Source of the DNA: Bacteroidales bacterium UBA2939 | Lineage (GTDB): Bacteria > Bacteroidota > Bacteroidia > Bacteroidales > P3 | NCBI GenBank assembly: GCA_002349055.1 | Contig: DECD01000024.1 | Coordinates: 166,994-225,723 of the forward strand | Length of the DNA stretch: 58,730 bases | Direction: 5' to 3' | Shown: positions 32,760 to 39,900 of the stretch, piece after piece | How positions within the stretch are numbered: position 1 is the first letter of the stretch | Layout: each line of letters opens with the position of its first letter | Made by a program: the position numbers and the translations under genes | Notes under the pieces: generated by a model | What the model saw: the letters and a program-made list of their open reading frames with translations, nothing else | Told to the model about the DNA's origin: nothing | Database searches by the model: none

Positions 32760-33497
32760 ATGGACAAGTTAACCAATCTCCCCGACCTTTTGGGTATCCA
32801 CATCGGCAATCCCCTTGGATTAAGTCCGTTGGCAATGTTAATTATCATTTTCGTGCTGGTAAGTACGATGACTTTTTTCAACCATCAGGTTCGCTATTGT
32901 GGGAAAGACAGCTACTATCCAGCGCTCTACACCCTCTTTGGGCTTTCGCTGATGGCGGTATTTTACTATGTCTTCCAGGCCGATCTGCCGCGGTTGGAAG
33001 GTAAGCCCTGCATCGGTTGGTACTGCCACGAGAGGCTGGCTGGTGGCATCTACTGGGCCATTTTGGGCTCTGTCCTGACGGCAGTTACCTCTTTTGGCAT
33101 CTTTATCGCCACGATGCAGATTGTGGCACAGGTGTCGGTGGAAGCGGGTATGTCGCTGGAGCAGAAGCGCTGGAAGGAATGGAAATGGGGTCTCGCCATC
33201 GTCCTGATTGGCGTCTGCGTCACGGGTATCACTTATGAGTTTGCTCGTCCTGTCGCTGGATGGATGATGGTGATTACTGTTGTGCTTACTGTGGCTTTCG
33301 CTATTTTCAAGATTGTGCGCGACACGATGAACTGTGGCAATTTCCTTTGGGCGCTGCTCATCGGTTTGGTGTTCTTGCTGGGCACGGCGGCTTCTATGAC
33401 ACTCTTCCTCGATGTCATCCATGCCTGCGTCTACTTGGTGCTCTTCCTCGCCGCCTTTATGGCTCAGGCCAAGGCCCGCAAGAAAAAGGCAAAGTAA
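32760..33497 (+). CDS. multi-pass membrane protein of unknown function
   Basis: A 245-residue protein with about seven hydrophobic helices (PLAMLIIIFVLVSTMTFFN, YTLFGLSLMAVFYYVF, IYWAILGSVLTAVTSFGIFIA, WGLAIVLIGVCVTGITYEF and three more) and a short basic C-terminus (KARKKKAK). Residues 80-95 contain CIGWYCHERL, a possible exposed Cys pair. No transporter or enzyme signature recognised. It stands alone between two tRNA genes with its own promoter. Confidence 0.8.
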   Translation: MDKLTNLPDLLGIHIGNPLGLSPLAMLIIIFVLVSTMTFFNHQVRYCGKDSYYPALYTLFGLSLMAVFYYVFQADLPRLEGKPCIGWYCHERLAGGIYWAILGSVLTAVTSFGIFIATMQIVAQVSVEAGMSLEQKRWKEWKWGLAIVLIGVCVTGITYEFARPVAGWMMVITVVLTVAFAIFKIVRDTMNCGNFLWALLIGLVFLLGTAASMTLFLDVIHACVYLVLFLAAFMAQAKARKKKAK

Positions 33498-33706
33498 TCA
33501 AAATAAGCAATTGTAGCCAAGACAATATCAGAAGACACACACCCTTCCTGCGGTGTAATACGAATACAAACGAACAAGTGGACGTGATATTTTAGGACTT
33601 ATAATATTCTTATTATTAGTATAATAGATAGAATAGAGTAAGTTCTGGGGAAAAAAGATTTTTCCACTTGAAAAAAAGTGTGTATTTTTGCACCTGCTTT
33701 TAGAGA
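33498..33706. other. AT-rich spacer with promoter of tRNA-Ala (CGC)
   Basis: No gene. TATTTTTG at about 33683-33690 with an upstream CTTG forms the tRNA promoter, followed by GCACCTGCTTTTAGAGAG, the third copy of the leader seen at the other tRNA units. Confidence 0.6.
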
Positions 33707-33779
33707 GGGGTAGTAGCTCATCTGGTAGAGCATTTGGTTCGCAATCAAAAGGTAGTGGGTTCGAGTCCCATCTACTCCA
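33707..33779 (+). tRNA. tRNA-Ala (CGC)
   Basis: GGGGTAG/CTACTCC acceptor with G3-U70, anticodon loop TTCGCAA reading CGC, T-arm GTGGG/CCCAT with GTTCGAGT. The anticodon stem has a G-T pair. Confidence 0.9.
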
Positions 33780-33786
33780 CACAAAA

Positions 33787-33817
33787 AAAGCCGCCTCGGG
33801 AATCCCGAGGCGGCTTT
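33787..33817. terminator. bidirectional terminator
   Basis: AAAGCCGCCTCGGG AAT CCCGAGGCGGCTTT between tRNA-Ala and the convergent nitroreductase gene. Confidence 0.9.
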
Positions 33818-33832
33818 CTGTTTTTCTATGGT

Positions 33833-34477
33833 TTACCAGCGACCATTGTGGATACGGGCGGGGTCCCACTTGTCTTTGGGAGAGTTTTCGGTTGAAGGAT
33901 AACCGATGGGGACGACGGCGTAGGGAATCACGTTGTCGGGCAGGCCGAGAGTTTTGCGGACGGGAGCCATGGTGTTGGGGAAGGGATAGCAGGCTGTCCA
34001 GCAGGCACCCAGGCCGTAGGCTTCGACGGCCAGGAGGAGGTTCTCGGTAACGGCGGCGACATCGTCACGCCACATGGGGTTGGGCATGGTGACGGCGGGA
34101 CCGTCGGGGTCCTCGCGTGTGGGACGCGTGACGGTGGTGTCGGCACAGACGACGATGATGGCACCGCTCTCCATGAATTTATTCATGTTGCCATTACCCT
34201 CGAAGATGCTGTCGTACTGGCTCTTGTCGGTGAGGACGATAAACTGCCAGGGGCGGATGTCCATGCCCGAAGGAGCGGCCATGGCTGCACGGAGGAGGTT
34301 CTGCATCACCGAGTCGGGGATGGCCTCGCCGTTGTAGGAGCGTACGCTTTTTCGGTTGAGGATGTTCTGCATCACCACGTCGGCAGGGTCGGTGGCGGCG
34401 CACTCTTGTTTGTCGTTGCAGCAGCAGGCGCCGAAAAGCATGGCGGCGGCTGCCATCATTAATAAGGATTTTTTCAT
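33833..34477 (-). CDS. nitroreductase-family lipoprotein
   Basis: A 214-residue FMN-dependent nitroreductase-like enzyme with an export signal: MKKSLLMMAAAAMLFGACCC, lipobox FGAC at 15-18. The flavin-fold pattern follows: ILNRKSVRSYNGEAIPD, LRAAMAAPSGMDIRPWQFIVL, the DDVAAVTENLLLAVEAYGLGACW helix and VVPIGYPSTE. Family members are mostly cytosolic, so a lipid-anchored form on the periplasmic side is notable; several Bacteroidales have such forms as I recall. It ends one base after the NamZ-type gene upstream begins its downstream spacer, so both are co-transcribed. Confidence 0.88.
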   Translation of the reverse strand: MKKSLLMMAAAAMLFGACCCNDKQECAATDPADVVMQNILNRKSVRSYNGEAIPDSVMQNLLRAAMAAPSGMDIRPWQFIVLTDKSQYDSIFEGNGNMNKFMESGAIIVVCADTTVTRPTREDPDGPAVTMPNPMWRDDVAAVTENLLLAVEAYGLGACWTACYPFPNTMAPVRKTLGLPDNVIPYAVVPIGYPSTENSPKDKWDPARIHNGRW

Positions 34478-34478
34478 A

Positions 34479-35627
34479 TTATTTATAAATTAAATATTTT
34501 TCGCGGATTTTCTTGAACTCGTCGAGGGCGGGCTGCCAGGTGGCGCGGATCTCCTCTTCGGTCATACCTGCCTCTATCTGTTTGCGGAGTTCGCCGTTGC
34601 CGGCCAGTTTCTCAAAGAAGTTGTTTTTGAGGAAGAACTTGCCCTTCGGCACACGGCGGTACATCTCCATCAGATAGTTGAGACTGAAGGCTGAGGGAGC
34701 GAGTTCCTGTCGCAGGTTGAGGGTGTCGGTGCCATAGGTGACCCACTCAAAGGGATAGTCGGTGCCACGACCTACTCCGCAGTTGGTGCCCTCGAAGAGG
34801 CAGAGACTGGGGTAGAGGGCGATGGCGTGGGCGTTGCACAGGTTAGGCGACGGCGGCACAGGCAGCTCATAGCCCACCGAGTCGTGCTTGTAGCCCTGCA
34901 TGGGGACAACGGTGAGACGGCATTCGATGCCGCCCTTCAGCCAGTGCTCGTCGTTGATCATCTGGGCGTACTCACCTATCGTCATACCGTAGACGACTGG
35001 CACAGGGTGCATGCCGACGAAGGAGCAGTATTTTGATGTATCAAGTACCGGGCCGTCGACATAGTGGCCATTGGGGTTGGGTCGGTCGAGGACGATAAGC
35101 TGCACATCGTTTTCGGCGCAGGCCTCCATCACGTAATGCAGGGTGGAAATATAGGTGTAGAATCGGCAGCCCACGTCCTGCAGGTCGAAGACCACACAAT
35201 GCACATCCTTCAACTGCTCTGCCGTAGGTTTCTTGTTCTTGCCGTAGAGAGAGATGATGGGGATACCTGTCTTGGCATCAACGCTGTTGTCGACATGGGC
35301 ACCTGCCTCAGCGGTGCCGCGGAAGCCGTGTTCGGGACAGAAAATCTTCAGCACATTATTCTCCGTGATGGCAACCAGCGTGTCAACTAGATGGACATCT
35401 CCAACCCTGGAGCTTTGGTTAGCCACCACAGCGAACCGCTTGCCGCCGATAGCGAAGTCGCCTCTATACTCGTAGGTAGTATCGGCTAGCAACACTTCGA
35501 GACCCGTCTGCAACCCTGGGTACGCAGGCGTCTCGCCTGCAGCAGTTGTCTGTGCATGGCATGAAATCAGCAGTTGCGACATCATCGCAACACACAGGAC
35601 TGCTATTTGTTTCAAGCGATTCATCAT
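34479..35627 (-). CDS. NamZ-type exo-beta-N-acetylmuramidase (DUF1343)
   Basis: A 382-residue exported enzyme that, by family, removes non-reducing-end MurNAc from peptidoglycan fragments. Signal: MNRLKQIAVLCVAMMSQLLISC with a lipobox ending ISC. Family stretches: FAVVANQSSRVGD, FCPEHGFRGTAEAG, ISLYGKNKKPTAEQL, VVFDLQDVGCRFYTYISTL, LDRPNPNGHYVDGPVLD, VYGMTIGEYAQMIN and FEGTNCGVGRGTDYPFEW. Two ATG codons stand together at the start. It follows dut across a GC-rich palindrome and precedes the nitroreductase lipoprotein. Confidence 0.9.
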   Translation of the reverse strand: MMNRLKQIAVLCVAMMSQLLISCHAQTTAAGETPAYPGLQTGLEVLLADTTYEYRGDFAIGGKRFAVVANQSSRVGDVHLVDTLVAITENNVLKIFCPEHGFRGTAEAGAHVDNSVDAKTGIPIISLYGKNKKPTAEQLKDVHCVVFDLQDVGCRFYTYISTLHYVMEACAENDVQLIVLDRPNPNGHYVDGPVLDTSKYCSFVGMHPVPVVYGMTIGEYAQMINDEHWLKGGIECRLTVVPMQGYKHDSVGYELPVPPSPNLCNAHAIALYPSLCLFEGTNCGVGRGTDYPFEWVTYGTDTLNLRQELAPSAFSLNYLMEMYRRVPKGKFFLKNNFFEKLAGNGELRKQIEAGMTEEEIRATWQPALDEFKKIREKYLIYK

Positions 35628-35636
35628 TGCATTCTA

Positions 35637-35673
35637 CTCCCCTCTCCTTGGGAAGAGGGGTTGGGGGTGAGGC
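35637..35673. repeat. GC-rich palindrome filling the dut-NamZ junction
   Basis: CCCCTCT (35639-35645) pairs with AGAGGGG (35654-35660), followed by TTGGGGGTGAGGC. The element starts at the dut stop codon. I recall similar CTCTCC-type palindromes as frequent dispersed repeats in Bacteroidetes; this cannot be checked here. Confidence 0.75.
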
Positions 35674-36107
35674 TATTTTCCCGTGTGTCCGAAGCCGCCG
35701 GTGCCGCGCTCGGTGTCGGTGAGTTCCTCCACCTGGACGATTTCGGCCTGCTCGTGGCGGGCGATGACCATCTGGGCGATGCGCTCGCCGTCGTTGATGA
35801 CGAAGTCCTCATTGCTGAGGTTGATAAGGATGACGCATATCTCGCCGCGGTAGTCGGCGTCGATGGTGCCAGGCGAGTTGAGGACGGTGATGCCCTTCTT
35901 CAGCGCCAGACCGCTGCGGGGACGCACCTGAGCTTCGTAGCCCTCGGGCAGTTCCATGAAGAGGCCGGTCTTCACGAGGCCGCGCTCCATGGGTTTCAAC
36001 GTTATCGGCCCTTCGGGCAAGAAGGCGCGGAGGTCCATGCCCGCCGACTGCGATGTCTCGTATTTCGGCAGCGGGTGGTGGGAAGTATTCTTAATCTTGA
36101 TTTGCAT
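35673..36107 (-). CDS. dut: dUTP diphosphatase
   Basis: Hydrolyses dUTP to dUMP, keeping uracil out of DNA. A 144-residue trimeric type with all five motifs: AGMDLRAF, RPRSGLALKKG, LNSPGTIDADYRGEI, NDGERIAQMVI and GTGGFGHTGK. Standard length. It lies between clpP upstream and NamZ downstream on the minus strand, with repeat elements in both junctions. Confidence 0.96.
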   Translation of the reverse strand: MQIKIKNTSHHPLPKYETSQSAGMDLRAFLPEGPITLKPMERGLVKTGLFMELPEGYEAQVRPRSGLALKKGITVLNSPGTIDADYRGEICVILINLSNEDFVINDGERIAQMVIARHEQAEIVQVEELTDTERGTGGFGHTGK

Positions 36108-36114
36108 CTTTTTT

Positions 36115-36199
36115 AGGAGTTAAGGAGTCAGGAGATAAGGAGTTAAGACAAATGCATCTGCCGCGGTATTGTCTTATCTCCTTATCTCCTTATCTCCAG
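36115..36199. repeat. GGAGATAA palindromic element, copy 1
   Basis: Arms 36131-36151 and 36169-36189 are inverted repeats with one mismatch in 21, built of 8-bp GGAGATAA units, around a 17-base loop. Loop and arms match the element at 55604-55692 (12 of 17 loop bases identical) in opposite orientation. On the plus strand the loop holds an ATG that opens MHLPRYCLISLSPYL. It fills the clpP-dut junction. Confidence 0.92.
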
Positions 36200-36208
36200 T
36201 CTACTTAA

Positions 36209-36871
36209 CTACTTCTTCGTCAACACCTCGTCGATCATACCGTAGGCGAGGGCCTCTTCGGCGGTGAACCAGTGGTCGCGGTCGCTGTCTTTTTCCACCT
36301 GCTCGAAGGGCTGGCCGCTGTGCTTGGCGATAATCTCGTAGAGCTCTTTCTTGAGCTTGAGGATTTCACGGACGGTGATTTCCATGTCGGTGGCCTGACC
36401 GTCGGCGCCGCCCATGGGCTGGTGAATCATCACGCGGGCGTGCGGCAGGGCGCAGCGGCGGCCTTTCTCGCCGGCGCAGAGCAGCACGCTGGCCATCGAG
36501 GCGGCCAAGCCGGTGCAGATGGTGCTCACCTTCGGCTGGATATACTGCATGGTGTCGTAGATGCCGAGGCCGGCGTAGACGGAACCTCCTGGCGAGTTGA
36601 GGTAAATCTGGATGTCCTTGGTGGGGTCCACGCTCTCGAGGAAGAGCAACTGTGCCTGGATGACGTTGGCGGTGTAGTCGTCGATGGCGGTGCCAAGGAA
36701 GATGATGCGGTCCATCATCAGGCGGCTGAAGACGTCCATCTGAGCCACATTGAGCTGACGCTCCTCAACGATATAGGGAGTCAGCGAGTTATTGATGGCC
36801 GACGTATACTTGGCATAGGTCGTGCTGCTGATACCACGATGCTTGGTGGCGTATTTCTCAAATTCTGTCAT
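36209..36871 (-). CDS. clpP: ATP-dependent Clp protease proteolytic subunit
   Basis: Forms the tetradecameric serine protease barrel used with ClpX for regulated proteolysis. Active-site Ser in GLAASMASVLLCAG, His in HARVMIHQPMG and Asp in the following region; IYLNSPGGSVYAGLGIYDTM is conserved. About 220 residues. MTEFEKYATKH is taken as the start; two further in-frame Met codons lie upstream. The partner clpX is not in the window; its usual place next to clpP is taken here by dut. Confidence 0.95.
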   Translation of the reverse strand: MTEFEKYATKHRGISSTTYAKYTSAINNSLTPYIVEERQLNVAQMDVFSRLMMDRIIFLGTAIDDYTANVIQAQLLFLESVDPTKDIQIYLNSPGGSVYAGLGIYDTMQYIQPKVSTICTGLAASMASVLLCAGEKGRRCALPHARVMIHQPMGGADGQATDMEITVREILKLKKELYEIIAKHSGQPFEQVEKDSDRDHWFTAEEALAYGMIDEVLTKK

Positions 36872-36935
36872 AATTAGCAATTATTGTTTGATTGTTTAAC
36901 GACAAGTTACAGCAATTATTGTGCCACAAACATTA

Positions 36936-39900
36936 TTATTGTATGCAGAGCTTCTCTACAGTTATTTCGTCAGCGGTGCATACCTTGACAAAGTAGGTGC
37001 CACGTGGCAGGTCGCCAACTTTAAGCACGGCGACATTGCTTCTCGGCTTGCAGGCAAACACCGTGCGGCCGCTGATATCTAAGAGGCTAAGCGAAACCAT
37101 GTCGCCATGTGCCGTTTCGATGGTCACCATGCTGCTTGCCGGGTTGGGGTAGATGGTGAGTTCAGTGTTCAGGGTGGCGAGTTGGTCGATGCCGGTTGTA
37201 GTGTCTTGCACAATTTGGAAATATGCGTAGAAGGCGGTGTCGCTCACCAGCAGCAGCTGGCGTGGGTTGGTGGTGTCGCCATCGTGCCAGTGGTCGAAGC
37301 AATAGCCTTCGGTGGGCAGTGCTGTGATAGTCACCATGCTACTGTCGGGGTATCTCCCGCCTCCGGCGACTCTGCCTGTCGACGGGTCCGCAGCAGCTGC
37401 CACAAGGGTGTGCCAGACGGTATCGGGCGGGGTGGCGTCGAGAACCACGGCTACTCCCACTGTGTCGATGCGGATCTGACCGATGTCGCTATAGTTGGTG
37501 GCTGAGTTGACCCATCCCATGTTGTGGAAAGCGATGTACAGGCGTTGTCCGCGGTAGGCGTCGAGCGAGGCGGTGCGTGTATGCCACGAGCCGGTATCGC
37601 ACTGTTCGAAGTATAGCGTATCGGTGAAACACTCACGCTGGTGGCGCCCCGTTGTTGATGCCAGCACCTGATAGCGGGCGTGATGGCACAGGACGTGCCA
37701 CTGCAGGGTGTAATTGTGTGTGTTGTCGTTGGGGATAGCCAGCTCGCGGGCTATGAGCCATGCGTCAGCAGTGTCGTAAGGCCAGCCCATATTGGCTGTG
37801 ATGCAGGTATGACCGGTGTATCCGGCGTCCTGCAACATCCAGGTGCTTCCGTTTGATATGTAATTGCGGTAGTCCCAGCAGGTGAGATGACTCGTCTGCG
37901 TCAGCGGGGTAGTGTAGGGGAAGGTGGTGATGGGCTCGCAGTCGGTCACCGTGCAGTTGCGTTTGGCGGTGTCACTGCCATAGGCGTTGGTAGCCACCAC
38001 GGTGACTACATCGTTGCCGCTTTGGAAATAATCTATTATGATGCGGTTGCCGTCGATGCGTGCCGAGGCCATGCCGCGCGCCACCATTAACGAGTGCCAG
38101 CTGTATGTCAGGCCGGCGGTGTCGCCGCTGTGTAGGGTAGCCTCGAAGGTGGTGCTGTCGCACGAGCGCGTTGAGTCGGGACCGCTGAGGCTCACCGCCG
38201 GCACACCGCACGTTTCGATGCTCACGTCGTCAATCCATACCACGTCGCCACCCGACATGCCGTTGACGAACGCCAGATATACTGTCTGCCCGGCATATTG
38301 CGCCAACGAAATGCTGCGGGCTACGTAGGTGCTATTGTTGCCAAGTCCGCTCTCCATGAACAGCGTGTCGGTGAACGAGGCAAGCGAAGTGCGCCCTGTG
38401 GTCGAGGCCATCACGGTGAGAGTGGCATAGCTGAAGCGTGTCTTAGCCCAGAAGGTGAGTTCCATAGCACCACTGTCGGGCAGTTCCACGGCGGGCATCA
38501 ACAGCCAGTCGGTACCCCCTGCATAGACATTGGAGAAGGTGCAGCGGCTACCGTTATGCGAGGGGTTGGAATTGTTCATTTCCACACTCCAATGCGTGAG
38601 CACGCTGCCCACGCTGCTTTCCAGCCAACACTGCGGCATGCCGCTCTCGAAGCCCTCGCTGTAGGGGAATGTGCTGATGGCGGGGCAGTTCCCGATAGTG
38701 ACTATCTTGGTTGCCGTGGTGCTACCGAGCAGAGTGGTGAGCGTGAGTGTGATGGTATCGGTGCCGCTGGCATGGTAGACGATGCAGGGATGCAGCGTGG
38801 TGGTGTTGGAGAGTGTCGCCTGCCCGCGCAGGGCCATGGCCGACTGCCACAGGTAAGTGGTGCCGGTGTCGATGCCGGAGGTGAGAATGGCCGTGTAGAG
38901 TGTGCTGTCGCCAGGGGTGGTAGTGCCTGGGCCGTTGATGGTCACGTGCGGCAGGCCGGTGACGTTGATGGCCTTTCTTACGGTGAAGGTGTCGCTGGCA
39001 GTGCTAGCCGTGAGGATAATAGTATCTTGTCCGCAGGCGTTCCATTTTATGTTCAGCAGCGAGTCAGTGGCGGCCATCTGTGCCTGTCCACGGTTGGCCA
39101 TCTGCGACTGCCATGAGTAGGTAGGACTGACTGTGGTGTCGCCGCGCCAGATGGCGTTGTAATGCATAGTGTCGTATGCGGAAGCTGTGGCTGGACCTAT
39201 CAGCAACAGTTCTCGCGACACGCCCGATCCTTCGCGTTCGAAGACTCTGATGTTGTCTACCATCACCGAGTACCACGACTGGGTGTGGCGCCAGCGCAGG
39301 GCGATATTGGTAGCAGACCGCGGAGCGGTGGCAAAGCTGATGGTGTCGTAGCGGCCGCTGGCTGGCGCCGGCGTCATGTCGGCAACCGGCACGAAGGTGC
39401 CTACGCTGTCGAGGTAACCCACCGTCAGGGTGCCGCAAGTGGCGTCCTCATAGCCATATTGCAGCGTTAGGGTGAGGCAATAGAGGCTATCGTTGATTTG
39501 TGGCAGTATGGTGTAGGCCACGGTGTCCCACCCTGTGACCGTGCCGGCCATCATTATCAAGCCGTTACTATAGTGCGAGCTGAAGGGGTAGGACCATGCC
39601 TGCAGCACCTTGGGGCGGTTCTGTGCTGAACCGTTCCAGCGGTAGCTCCAGCATTCCGGTAGCTGGCCGCTGGCGTTGTTGTAGGTGGTTCCGGTGGTGC
39701 TGTTGAAATCCTCGCTGAAGGGTGCGTTGTAGTATCCGTCACAGTCGTTGACCACTATCATCACCTGCTGTGTATCGGCGCCGTAGTAGTTCTGGGCGAT
39801 AAATGTAATGGTATCGATGCCGGCGGTGGAGTATGCCAACTGCCATGTGGTACCGCCAATCTTGGTGCTGTCGAGTAGCGAGGAGTGCCAGGTGACAACG

